Source: Candidatus Villigracilis vicinus (GTDB taxonomy: Bacteria > Chloroflexota > Anaerolineae > Anaerolineales > Villigracilaceae). Taken from it: a stretch of DNA of 64,000 nucleotides. Below are positions 50,864 to 59,584 of the stretch, piece after piece. The stretch is from the NCBI GenBank assembly GCA_016721315.1, contig JADKIL010000006.1, forward strand, positions 124,001 to 188,000, given 5' to 3'. The notes beneath the pieces were generated by a model that had not been told where the DNA came from, searched no databases, and worked only from the letters and a program-made list of their open reading frames with translations. The position numbers were made by a program, and so were the translations under genes. Each line of letters starts with the position of its first letter. Position 1 is the first letter of the stretch.

Positions 50864-51376
50864 ATGGAAGATCAAAAGGACGTTATCCAGAATGAAACGC
50901 GCGGCAACAATACAATTAAAATATTGGGGATCATTGTTTTTATAGTTGCCTGCCTGGCTTCTATCAGTGCAGCAATGCTCGACCTGGCTGGCGAACAAGC
51001 TGTTGGTAAGGTATCCAATGCCGCCACTAATTGTTCTGGCGGCAAAACCTGCTGGACGGGTAAAGTAGAATTCACCACTACCAACGGCGAATCCATCACT
51101 TTTTATCCCTTCACAGCTCCAATGTTATTTGATGCAGATCCATTTTTGAGCGGCAGATCCTATGCAGATTACGGTAACTATCAGGTTCGCTATCTGGCTG
51201 CGTACCCGCAGTTCGCAAAAGTAAAATTAGCATACTTCCTCGAATATACAACTCATATCAGTGGGTTGTGTCTGGGCGGCTTTCTGCTCCTGATCGGCTC
51301 GGCGTTTTCAGGCTCGAAGAAACCCAACAAACCTCTCGTCCTTGACTTGAGCAGTTTTAGAAAAAAAGGCGAATGA
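50864..51376 (+). CDS. Hypothetical two-helix membrane protein (DUF3592-like)
   Basis: 170 residues behind AAGGAAC. Helices at about 20-42 and 130-150 flank an outer beta-rich domain of about 85 residues with a Cys pair (NCSGGKTC) able to form a disulfide and a G-NYQVRYLAAYP motif. The layout resembles DUF3592 proteins. Function unknown. Followed by the spermidine-synthase-like gene after 22 bases. Confidence 0.7.
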   Translation: MEDQKDVIQNETRGNNTIKILGIIVFIVACLASISAAMLDLAGEQAVGKVSNAATNCSGGKTCWTGKVEFTTTNGESITFYPFTAPMLFDADPFLSGRSYADYGNYQVRYLAAYPQFAKVKLAYFLEYTTHISGLCLGGFLLLIGSAFSGSKKPNKPLVLDLSSFRKKGE

Positions 51377-51398
51377 TCCATTCTTAACAGGAACAATA

Positions 51399-52952
51399 AT
51401 GAAAAAATATCTTCTCTTCACCGTCTTCATTTCAGGCATGACCACACTCGCGGCAGAACTCGCCGCAGGCAGGCTCATAGGGAACGTTTTTGGCACGAGC
51501 AATCTCGTCTGGGCAAGCATCATTGGTCTGATCCTTATCTATCTCACATTGGGATATTTCCTTGGCGGCAAATGGGCAGACAAGAATCCCACTCCGCTGG
51601 CAATGTACCGCATCCTTGCATGGGCGGCGTTCACCGTGGCACTTGTGCCATACGTCGCAGTTCCCGTTCTCAGGTACGCGGCAGATGCGTTTCAAGCGCT
51701 CAGTGTTGGCATTCTCGCAGGTTCGTTCATCGTGGTGCTGATCCTTTTCATTGTGCCGATCACGCTGCTCGGAACGATCTCACCATTCGCCATTCGCCTC
51801 TCCATGGAAGATGCCGCAACAGCAGGGCAGACCTCCGGGCAGATCTATGCCGTTTCCACGCTGGGATCATTCATTGGTACTTTTTTGCCAACACTTATTT
51901 TTATTCCCACCATCGGTACGACCAAAACCTTCCTGGTGTTTGGGCTTTTCCTGCTTTTTGTTGCATTGGCTGGGCTCGGTAAATTCGCCAGTAGAAATGA
52001 AATGCTCAAACTCATTTGGATGCCCATCGTACTGGTGATCATCGCTGTCATCTTTGCGAATCAGTCGCTCAAGAAAAACACCGGGCAGGTCTATGAAACC
52101 GAATCAGAATACAACTATATTCAAGTGCAGGAACTGAACGGCTATACCCTCCTGCGCCTCAATGACGGGCAGGGCATCCATTCCATTTATCATCCCGAAC
52201 AAAACTACTACAACGGTCCCTGGGAACTTTTCATGGTTGGACCCTATTTCTATGAAAACCGCTCACCGGATGATATTAAGCACATGGCAATCGTTGGTCT
52301 TGCGGCAGGGACGGCGGCACGCCAGGCAACCCTTGTTTACGGCGAAGACCTGCTCATTGACGGCTTCGAACTGGATTCAAAGATCGTAGAGGTAGGGTAC
52401 AAATACTTTCACATGGGCTCGCCTAATTTAAACGTGGTCATTGGCGACGGCAGATTAAACCTCGACCGTTCTCAAGAAAAATATGACATCATCGCCGTGG
52501 ATGCTTATCGCCCGCCGTACATTCCACCGCATATGACGACACTCGAATTCTTCGAGATCTGCGCCTCCCACCTAGCCGAGAATGGTGTGCTGACCTTGAA
52601 TGTTGGCTCCACGCCGGGAGACCGCCGTCTCATTGACGGGCTGGCAACCACCATGGCTCAGATCTTCCCCTCGGTTCACATCATGGACATCCCCGGCACG
52701 CTCAACACAATGGTCTATGCCACCATGCAGCCGACCACGCCGGAGGCGTTCTACACCAACCTCATCCGTCTGGCTGAAGACAAAAGTTTGGATCCACTGC
52801 TCGTCACGACCATGTCATCAACATATGTCAATCTAAACCCCGGCTACGAAACCACCACCGTCTTCACCGACGACCTCGCCCCCATCGAATGGATCGTCAA
52901 CGACATGGTTGTCCGCTTTGTCTTGAAAGGCGGGCTGGAATTTTTGCAATGA
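51399..52952 (+). CDS. Membrane protein fused to spermidine-synthase-like domain
   Basis: 517 residues. Residues 1-215 are a membrane part with about seven helices; residues 230-517 resemble spermidine synthase (YNYIQVQE, DGQGIHSIYHPEQNYYNGP, VVIGDGRLNL, YDIIAVDAYRPP). In the true enzyme the motif is GGGDG; here it is VGLAAGTAARQ, so the polyamine site is altered, which is usual for these membrane fusions. Known family name: fused MFS/spermidine synthase. Function unproven. Overlaps the next gene by ATGA. Confidence 0.88.
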   Translation: MKKYLLFTVFISGMTTLAAELAAGRLIGNVFGTSNLVWASIIGLILIYLTLGYFLGGKWADKNPTPLAMYRILAWAAFTVALVPYVAVPVLRYAADAFQALSVGILAGSFIVVLILFIVPITLLGTISPFAIRLSMEDAATAGQTSGQIYAVSTLGSFIGTFLPTLIFIPTIGTTKTFLVFGLFLLFVALAGLGKFASRNEMLKLIWMPIVLVIIAVIFANQSLKKNTGQVYETESEYNYIQVQELNGYTLLRLNDGQGIHSIYHPEQNYYNGPWELFMVGPYFYENRSPDDIKHMAIVGLAAGTAARQATLVYGEDLLIDGFELDSKIVEVGYKYFHMGSPNLNVVIGDGRLNLDRSQEKYDIIAVDAYRPPYIPPHMTTLEFFEICASHLAENGVLTLNVGSTPGDRRLIDGLATTMAQIFPSVHIMDIPGTLNTMVYATMQPTTPEAFYTNLIRLAEDKSLDPLLVTTMSSTYVNLNPGYETTTVFTDDLAPIEWIVNDMVVRFVLKGGLEFLQ

Positions 52953-53632
52953 CCAACACGCCGAAACTCCCCAACTTCCTTTCCTACCTCGTATCTCTTG
53001 CCACTCCGCTCGCGTTGATCGGTCTTGCGCTGCGCATTCTGCTCACTCCGGCTTATTACACCGTTGAATACAACATGCCCTACTTCCCTGCCGATGAATA
53101 CGGCTTCACCAAGGAAGACCGTTTGAAATGGGCGGAACCTTCCGTAAAATATCTTGTCAACAGCGCGGATATTTCGTACCTCGGCGATCTAAAATTCGAT
53201 GACGGCGTCCCCATCTACGGCGAACGCGAGCTCAGCCACATGGCAGATGTCAAGAATGTCATTCAAGGCGCGCTGCAGGCTTGGTATATCTCCCTGGCTA
53301 TTTTGATCCTGCTGGCAGTCTACGCTCAACGCAGCAGCTGGATGCCCACTTATATGGACGGACTTCGCCGCGGCGGGTGGTGGATGATCTGGCTGGCATT
53401 AGCACTGGCTTTCATTGCTGGTGCCGGCATTTTGCTCAACCCCGATATTTTCTGGGCATTTTTCACCTGGTTCCATTCCCTATTCTTTGAAGGCGACTCC
53501 TGGCTTTTCTATTATTCAGATACCCTCATCCGCCTCTTTCCGATCCGCTTCTGGCAGGATGCCGTCATTGTCATGGCGATCATCGCGCTAGGCGGCGGAG
53601 TCGGGCTGGCGTTCGGGCTGAAAACAAAATAA
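52949..53632 (+). CDS. DUF1461 (TIGR01906) integral membrane protein
   Basis: 227 residues with four or five helices, the TIGR01906 family: an early long outer loop with EYGFTKEDRLKWAE and ELSHMADVKNVIQGAL, then helices and the C-terminal WLFYYSDTLIRLFPIRFW. Start overlaps the upstream stop (ATGA at 52949), so it is co-transcribed with the spermidine-synthase-like gene. Function unknown. Confidence 0.88.
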   Translation: MTNTPKLPNFLSYLVSLATPLALIGLALRILLTPAYYTVEYNMPYFPADEYGFTKEDRLKWAEPSVKYLVNSADISYLGDLKFDDGVPIYGERELSHMADVKNVIQGALQAWYISLAILILLAVYAQRSSWMPTYMDGLRRGGWWMIWLALALAFIAGAGILLNPDIFWAFFTWFHSLFFEGDSWLFYYSDTLIRLFPIRFWQDAVIVMAIIALGGGVGLAFGLKTK

Positions 53633-53660
53633 ACATTTTTCCCCGAAAGGGGGATTCGTC

Positions 53661-53973
53661 ATGCCTCTCACTGACAGCCAATGCAAGGATTTCTTTGGTC
53701 TCTCGCATCAAGAATTGATCCGTATCACGGATGCACATACGCTTAAAGTGCAGGCGTGGCTCTCTTCGCGCAGTCCGCAGGCAAAGAAGTGGAAGCCCTC
53801 AAGCATTTTTTGCTGAGCGAAACGTCCTTACCCAAATACTAATGGAAGCTTCGAAGATGGAAGCAAACATGATCGCCCTGACCGCCAGCGAGGCAGGCGC
53901 AGGTTTGTATTCGCAATTTGGGTTCATGCATCTATTCGATTTCGATTTTTACTCAATTCCAGATGAAGTATAA
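53661..53973 (+). pseudogene. Degenerate region with acetyltransferase-like C-terminus
   Basis: A short frame starts at ATG 53661 (behind AAGGGGG; MPLTDSQCKDFFGLSHQEL) and stops after 51 codons; a second frame would carry GVALFAQSAGKEVEAL to a stop near 53843; a third, to 53973, reads ASKMEANMIALTASEAGAGL and YSQFGFMH, the typical C-terminal end of a GNAT. No single frame explains the whole, so this looks like a decayed or recombined remnant of one or two genes, or a stretch with sequence errors. Confidence 0.5.
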
Positions 53974-53974
53974 T
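53969..53974 (+). promoter_or_regulatory. -10 box of the fabG-tatC operon
   Basis: TATAAT, followed by a 20-base leader with AGGAG seven bases before the fabG ATG; a normal leadered promoter, unlike many others here. Confidence 0.5.
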
Positions 53975-53994
53975 TTCAATACAGGAGCCCCTTT

Positions 53995-54753
53995 ATGTCC
54001 TTCAAATTATCTTTAGAAAATAAAGTCGCAATCGTCACCGGTGGTTCGCGCGGGATCGGACGCGCCATCGCCTTTGAATTTGCCGAACGCGGCGCGGCAG
54101 TTGTGGTCAACTACAATAAATCTCCCGAATCTGCCGAAGAAGTGGTCAAGAAAATTCAAGAAACCGGCGGGAAAGCCGCAGCCTTCCAAGCGGATGTTTC
54201 AGATTTCAAGCAGGCAGAGGCGTTGATTAAATTCGCCGTTGATACGTTTGGCGATCTCAGCATCCTGGTCAACAACGCCGGGATCACCCGCGATCAACTC
54301 ATCATGATGATGCCCGAATCCGATTGGGATGCAGTCATCAACACCAACCTCAAGAGCACTTTCAATTGTTCCAAAGCCGCCGTAAAACATATGATGCGAA
54401 AACGTACCGGACGCATCATCAACATGGCATCCGTTGCAGGGCAAATGGGCAACCCCGGACAAACGAATTACTCCGCCTCGAAGGGCGGACAGATCGCCTT
54501 CACCAAAGCACTGGCGCGCGAAGTTGCCGCACGCAATATCACCGTCAATGCCATTGCGCCGGGGTTTGTCGATACTGAGATCCTCGATGCCATGACCCCC
54601 GAAACTCTTGAAGCCGCGCTCAAAATGGTGCCGCTGGCGCGCAAGGGTAAACCTGAAGAGATCGCTTTCACCGCTTCCTTCCTCGCCTCCGATGGCGCCG
54701 CGTATATTACCGGTCAGGTCATCGGCGTGGATGGCGGCATGGCAATGATGTAA
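53995..54753 (+). CDS. fabG: 3-oxoacyl-[acyl-carrier-protein] reductase
   Basis: 252 residues, classical SDR. TGGSRGIGRAIAFEFA cofactor motif, NNAGIT, catalytic Ser-Tyr-Lys in SVAGQMGNPGQTNYSASKGG, and C-terminal ITGQVIGVDGGMAM as in FabG. Reduces 3-oxoacyl-ACP in fatty-acid synthesis. First gene of an operon with gls24, nusB, tatA and tatC. Confidence 0.92.
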   Translation: MSFKLSLENKVAIVTGGSRGIGRAIAFEFAERGAAVVVNYNKSPESAEEVVKKIQETGGKAAAFQADVSDFKQAEALIKFAVDTFGDLSILVNNAGITRDQLIMMMPESDWDAVINTNLKSTFNCSKAAVKHMMRKRTGRIINMASVAGQMGNPGQTNYSASKGGQIAFTKALAREVAARNITVNAIAPGFVDTEILDAMTPETLEAALKMVPLARKGKPEEIAFTASFLASDGAAYITGQVIGVDGGMAMM

Positions 54754-54768
54754 ATAACAGGAGCAAGA

Positions 54769-55116
54769 ATGACAGAAAATACCCAAGGCAAGACCACGGT
54801 TTCACCGGAAGTACTCACCGCCATAGCAACCCTCGCCGCTTTGGAAGTCCCCGGCGTCAGCCGCCTCGCACCCGTCAGCGGCGGTGTGAATCGGCTCTTT
54901 CGGCGTGGCGTGAGCGACGGTATCCGCATCGAAGTCAAAGACAACACGGTCTTCGCAGATATCTTTCTGATCCTCAAGGATGGAGTCAACATCCGTGAAG
55001 TGAGCCGCAATGTTCAGGCGAATATTGCACGCTCGGTTCAGGAAATGGTCGGTATGGATATCGGTGAGATCAACGTTCACATCGAAGACATTGATTTTGA
55101 AGGGGACGAGGCGTAA
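54769..55116 (+). CDS. Asp23/Gls24 family envelope stress response protein
   Basis: 115 residues with the Asp23/Gls24 (DUF322) pattern: TVSPEVLTAIATLAALEVPGV at the N-terminus, then VFADIFLILKDGVNI and NIARSVQEMVG with VNVHI-like end (INVHIEDIDFE). Often a neighbour of nusB in Gram-positive and Chloroflexi genomes. Spaced 16 bases from fabG and three bases from nusB. Confidence 0.9.
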   Translation: MTENTQGKTTVSPEVLTAIATLAALEVPGVSRLAPVSGGVNRLFRRGVSDGIRIEVKDNTVFADIFLILKDGVNIREVSRNVQANIARSVQEMVGMDIGEINVHIEDIDFEGDEA

Positions 55117-55119
55117 CGC

Positions 55120-55578
55120 ATGAAACCCCGAACCCGGGCGCGTGCGCTCGCCCTGCAAGTGTTATATGAGACCGATCTTTCCGCGCACCTGCCCGGTGAA
55201 GTGCTAAAAACGCGCCTCGAAGAAACCACCCTGCCGCCAGACCTCGCCGAATTTGCGCGCGGTATCATATTTGGCGTACTACCCATGCGCGAACATCTCG
55301 ATGGTGTGATCGCAAAGTACGCACCCGAGTGGCCCCTCGATCAGATCGCCGCCATCGATAGGAACATCCTGCGCATGGCATGTTGGGAATTCGCCATCTC
55401 GCGCGATACACCCGTCAAAGTTGCCATCAACGAAGCCGTGGAGCTTGCCAAGTTATTCGGCTCAGACTCCACGGCGCGTTTCGTGAATGGCGTACTCGGA
55501 ACATTGGTGGAGCATGAACGGGAAATCTCTGAAGTCCTGAAAAAAGAAATTCCGCACGAAACGAATCTGGAATCATAA
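55120..55578 (+). CDS. nusB: Transcription antitermination protein NusB
   Basis: 152 residues: KPRTRARALALQVLYETDLS at the start, RNILRMACWEFAI and VKVAINEAVELAKLFGSDSTARFVNGVLG are all NusB. It binds the boxA RNA with NusE to prevent premature termination in rRNA operons. Starts three bases after gls24. Confidence 0.95.
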   Translation: MKPRTRARALALQVLYETDLSAHLPGEVLKTRLEETTLPPDLAEFARGIIFGVLPMREHLDGVIAKYAPEWPLDQIAAIDRNILRMACWEFAISRDTPVKVAINEAVELAKLFGSDSTARFVNGVLGTLVEHEREISEVLKKEIPHETNLES

Positions 55579-55581
55579 GCA

Positions 55582-55989
55582 ATGGAAATTCTCGGCATAG
55601 GAATGCCTGAACTCATTTTTATCGTGATTATTGCCCTGCTCATCCTCGGACCAAAGGATATGCAAAAAGCAGGCAAAACGATCGGAAAATTCCTCCGCGA
55701 TGTGGTCACATCCGACGGCTGGAAACTTTTCCAACAAACCTCCCGTGACTTGCGCACCCTGCCCAATAAACTGATGCGCGAAGCAAACGAGGAACTCAAC
55801 CAGTTCAACAAAGACCTGCAAAGCGCCGCCTCCATTCCAGACCCGACACGCCCCACCCCCGCAGGTTCTCGCCCGCAACCCCAGCCGTACGCTGCCACAC
55901 CTCCAGCCAAAGCAGTCAGCGAGAACCGTATCGCACCTGCTTCTCAAGATAAACAAGAATCCGAAAGCGAACCACAGAACAATGCGTAA
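55582..55989 (+). CDS. tatA: Twin-arginine translocase subunit TatA/TatB
   Basis: 135 residues. N-terminal helix MPELIFIVIIALLILGPKDM with the Gly-Pro turn of TatA/TatB, an amphipathic helix (about 25-50), and a long acidic, Pro-rich tail. It could be the TatA or TatB type; length and tail favour TatB-like. Overlaps tatC by eight bases, so translation is coupled. Confidence 0.9.
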   Translation: MEILGIGMPELIFIVIIALLILGPKDMQKAGKTIGKFLRDVVTSDGWKLFQQTSRDLRTLPNKLMREANEELNQFNKDLQSAASIPDPTRPTPAGSRPQPQPYAATPPAKAVSENRIAPASQDKQESESEPQNNA

Positions 55990-56899
55990 GTTCTTTATCG
56001 GCGTATGGCGGGTGATCACACTCCCATTCCGCCTTGTCTTTGCCATCATTGCCTTCCCGTTTCGAACCATCCATCGTTTTTACAAACTCCTGAACTCGGA
56101 GCCGGATGAACGCCCCATCGCAGATGTATTCGCAGACCTGGTCACAGAAAAAGAAGTGCGCGACCAGCTATGGGAACAGGTCGAAGCGTTTCGCATGCAT
56201 CTCCTGCGTTCGGTGCTGGTGCTAGCCGCATTTGTTATTGCAGCATTTTGGGTGGCGCAACCTGCAATGGCATTCCTCGCCGAACCCGTGGGCGGACTCG
56301 AAAAACTGCAAGCCATTCAGGTGACAGAAGAGATCGGTGTCTTTATGCGCGTGGCAATGACACTCGGAATCGCAGCCGCTTTCCCATACATTGCCTTTGA
56401 GCTATGGCTTTTTGCCGCCCCAGGGCTACGTCCACGCGAAAAGAAAATGGGGTTGGTGGGCATCCCGATCGCCTCTCTCCTTTTTTTGACCGGCATGGCA
56501 TTCACTTTTTATGTTTTGCTTCCCGCAGCATTACCCTTCCTTGGAAGTTTCACCTCCATTTCACAGTTCTGGTCAGCAAGGGAATATTTCTCCTTCGTCA
56601 CCGGGCTGATGCTGTGGATCGGCGGTTTCTTTGAATTCCCGCTCATCATTTACCTGTTGACCGCCATTGGGCTGGTCAACCCGAAATTTCTTGCCGACCA
56701 ATGGCGGTTGGCAATCGTCATCATTGCTGTATTGGCAGCTGCCATCACACCCACCGTTGACCCGGTCAACATGGGGTTGGTGATGGCTCCGATGATTTTG
56801 TTATACTTTATCAGCATCGGCTTGAGCTATCTCGCCTACGCCGGGCGGAAGAAGAATGCCGAAGCTCAGGAATCAGCCAGTGACGTTGAATTAGGCTAG
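55982..56899 (+). CDS. tatC: Sec-independent protein translocase TatC with N-terminal extension
   Basis: 305 residues. The TatC core (about 70-285, six helices) contains FPYIAFELWLFAAPGLRPREKK, the substrate-receptor loop with Glu and the following Pro/Arg. The first ~65 residues (WRVITLPFRLVFAIIAFPFR, then a Glu/Asp-rich linker) are absent from typical TatC and look like an amphipathic hairpin. It receives twin-arginine signal peptides. Last gene of the fabG operon. Confidence 0.92.
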   Translation: MRKFFIGVWRVITLPFRLVFAIIAFPFRTIHRFYKLLNSEPDERPIADVFADLVTEKEVRDQLWEQVEAFRMHLLRSVLVLAAFVIAAFWVAQPAMAFLAEPVGGLEKLQAIQVTEEIGVFMRVAMTLGIAAAFPYIAFELWLFAAPGLRPREKKMGLVGIPIASLLFLTGMAFTFYVLLPAALPFLGSFTSISQFWSAREYFSFVTGLMLWIGGFFEFPLIIYLLTAIGLVNPKFLADQWRLAIVIIAVLAAAITPTVDPVNMGLVMAPMILLYFISIGLSYLAYAGRKKNAEAQESASDVELG

Positions 56900-56941
56900 G
56901 GCTTGGTAAGAAGCGCACCATTGTGCGTTGAGGAGAAGAGA

Positions 56942-59467
56942 ATGAACGTTTCATCCATTCCATTGCGCCGTTGGTTATCCGCGGCGGCGCTTGTTGTTCT
57001 GGTTGGTCAGGCGTGTACGATATCCCTGTTCAACCCGCCAAGCGACGGTACAGGCACAGCCACCCCTGGACCCGTTGCCATTACAAACACCCCTTATGCT
57101 GCAACTCAAACCACATTCATCGTAACCCTGCCAGAACCGCTTCTGCCGGGTGAGACGCTTGCCATTTCCATATTGGATGAAGTCACCGGGCTTTCACTGA
57201 ATGCCACACAATACCCCATGACTCCGCGCGACAATCTGACATACACCGCCACCTTGCCATTGCCGGTGAGTTCGGTCGTTAAATATCGGTATATTCGTTT
57301 GGGCGGCGCAGGCGCTGTGGAAGACACCACCTTCGGTACAGCAATCCGTTACCGCCTGCACAGTGTCGCCAGTTCCGCTGAAGTACATGATGTCATTGCA
57401 GATTGGAGCGACAGAAGTTATGCGCGCGCCACAGGTACGATCCTTGGTCAGGTATATAACTCTGATACCGGCTCACCGATCCCTAACATTCTGGTTACGG
57501 CGGGCGGCATTCACTACATTACCGATTCGCTGGGTCGGTTTGAGATCGCCGGGCTGCCCACTGGCACGCACCAACTCACTGCCTACAGCCTCGATGGACT
57601 ATATCAACCCTTTCAGCAAGGCGCAGTTGTAGCGGAAGGCAACCCCACCATTGTGGATTTGCGCATCAAGCCGACCAGCCTTGTCAATGTGACCTTTATG
57701 GTCTCCGTGCCACAGGATACTGTCCCCGGTGTGCCGGTGCGCATTGCTGGCAACATCCTGCAATTTGGGAATACCTTCGCAGACTTGCAAGGCGGCGAAA
57801 GCGTGGTCTCTGACCGTATGCCCATCCTTAACTTGCAGCCAGATGGGCGATACTCCATCACGCTTGGGCTTCCGGTTGGAACTTATATTCAATACAAATA
57901 CACATTGGGCGGCGGTTATTGGAACGCCGAACACAAGAATGATGGCGGCTGGATCGTGCGTGAGTTCCTCGTCCCCAACCAGGATATCGTAGTGCAAGAC
58001 ACAGTGGCGACATGGCTGGCATCAGACCAATCTGGACCGATATTATTTGAAGCCAGCGTGCCCTCTGTAACATTGGCAGAAGATATTGTTTATATACAAT
58101 TCAAAGGCGCCGGTTGGATGGAGCCCATCCCCATGTGGCCGCTTGGGAACAATCGCTGGGCTTATCAGTTGTACAGCCCTCTAAACTTCCTCGGCTCTTT
58201 TTCGTATCGTTATTGCCGTAACGGACAATGCGGCAGCGCAGATGATAATCAAACCGTTGGCAATGCACCAACCGGCAGGATCGCAAGCACCAGCCTGCTC
58301 GGTCAGGACATTCAAGATAGTGTCGGTTCATGGAAATGGTTCGAGAACCCCGAAACCTTCCCGCTGGTAGGAACCACCATCACACCGCGCACAGCCGGAT
58401 TTGTGGCAGGCGTGGAATATCAACCGGTTCACCACCCGAACTTTTCCTACTATGCCCCCCAAGCCTTTGCAAACACCAAAGCCATTGGCTCCAACCTGGT
58501 CGTGCTGACACCCACATGGTCAGTAACGAATGTAGCGCCGCTGCGATTCTCCACCACGCCAGGTCAGGATCCGTTCTGGATCGACAGCGCCATCATGATC
58601 TCACAAGCGCGCGCACTGGGATTAAATACGGCGATCTTCCCAACTCCGCAATTCCTGCCTTCGGCAGATACCAGCATTTCCGCCAGTACGCAATTCTGGA
58701 AGAACGCCCCAAAAGATGCCGCCTGGTGGCAAACCTGGTTCACACGATATCGCGCTTTCCTCGTCAACTATGCAGACCTTGCAACCCAGACCGGTGCTCA
58801 AACCATCATCCTCGGTGGAGATTGGGTCACCCCCGCCCTGCCCGGCGGACTTCTGCCTGATGGCAGCGCTTCAAACGTCCCGGCAGACGCCGAAGCGCAA
58901 TGGCGTGCCATCATTCAAGATGTGCGCTCTCATTTCAAAGGGCAGGTGCTATGGGCAATGCCTTATGAAAAATCTAGCTTCACCACACCGGTAAGTTTCC
59001 TGCGTGATATGGATGGCATCTACCTTTTGTGGTCAACACCGATTGCACCCAGCCCGACCTCCACAAAAACGGATTACACCAACGAAGCCGGGCGTTTGCT
59101 TGATAATGAAGTTGCCCCGCTGGCATCCTTGTTGGGTAAGCCCGTCATCCTTGCAGTGTCTTATCCCGCCGTGGCAGGCGCACCCAACGGATGTGTAGCA
59201 AATGGCTCCGGCGGCTGTTTGGACTTTAACGCACTCTCTCGACCCAACACCGACCTGCCATCTGTCAGCCTGAACTTGCAAACTCAGGCGGATATCTACG
59301 AAGCCATGCTGACCGCCATCAACGCGCGCCCATGGGTTGCAGGGTTTGTCAGCCGCGGCTACTATCTCCCTGTGACCTTGCAGGACAAATCCACATCCAT
59401 TCACGGCAAACCTGCCGCCAATGTGGTTTGGTATTGGTACCCAAGGCTTCTGGGAACCGTTCGATAA
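56942..59467 (+). CDS. Large putative lipoprotein with beta-domains and a C-terminal barrel-like region
   Basis: 841 residues. Signal peptide with a lipobox-like VGQAC (about residue 31) and a Thr/Pro linker. Beta-sandwich domains follow: a repeated pattern around TLPLPVSSVVKYRYIRLGG and TLGLPVGTYIQYKYTLGG (about 95-115 and 305-325) similar to starch-binding CBM20-like modules; a carboxypeptidase-regulatory-like domain (about 155-235, IPNILVTAGG). The C-terminal ~370 residues look like a TIM-barrel glycosidase relative without clear acid/base residues. Start ATG 56942 behind GAGGAG. Probably binds or degrades polysaccharide at the cell surface. Confidence 0.75.
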   Translation: MNVSSIPLRRWLSAAALVVLVGQACTISLFNPPSDGTGTATPGPVAITNTPYAATQTTFIVTLPEPLLPGETLAISILDEVTGLSLNATQYPMTPRDNLTYTATLPLPVSSVVKYRYIRLGGAGAVEDTTFGTAIRYRLHSVASSAEVHDVIADWSDRSYARATGTILGQVYNSDTGSPIPNILVTAGGIHYITDSLGRFEIAGLPTGTHQLTAYSLDGLYQPFQQGAVVAEGNPTIVDLRIKPTSLVNVTFMVSVPQDTVPGVPVRIAGNILQFGNTFADLQGGESVVSDRMPILNLQPDGRYSITLGLPVGTYIQYKYTLGGGYWNAEHKNDGGWIVREFLVPNQDIVVQDTVATWLASDQSGPILFEASVPSVTLAEDIVYIQFKGAGWMEPIPMWPLGNNRWAYQLYSPLNFLGSFSYRYCRNGQCGSADDNQTVGNAPTGRIASTSLLGQDIQDSVGSWKWFENPETFPLVGTTITPRTAGFVAGVEYQPVHHPNFSYYAPQAFANTKAIGSNLVVLTPTWSVTNVAPLRFSTTPGQDPFWIDSAIMISQARALGLNTAIFPTPQFLPSADTSISASTQFWKNAPKDAAWWQTWFTRYRAFLVNYADLATQTGAQTIILGGDWVTPALPGGLLPDGSASNVPADAEAQWRAIIQDVRSHFKGQVLWAMPYEKSSFTTPVSFLRDMDGIYLLWSTPIAPSPTSTKTDYTNEAGRLLDNEVAPLASLLGKPVILAVSYPAVAGAPNGCVANGSGGCLDFNALSRPNTDLPSVSLNLQTQADIYEAMLTAINARPWVAGFVSRGYYLPVTLQDKSTSIHGKPAANVVWYWYPRLLGTVR

Positions 59468-59484
59468 TTTTTTGTTTAGCAGGA

Positions 59485-59526
59485 ACAACGGATGCAGATG
59501 GCGAATATCCCATCTGCATCCGTTGT
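59485..59526 (+). terminator. Hairpin between lipoprotein and acylase genes
   Basis: ACAACGGATGCAGATGG / CCATCTGCATCCGTTGT, perfect arms, eight-base loop; only a short A/T tail, so termination may be partial. Confidence 0.65.
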
Positions 59527-59584
59527 ATTAATAGAACCACTGACGCTCCCCGCGCAGTGGATAATTTCCAACTTTGGAGGCGGC

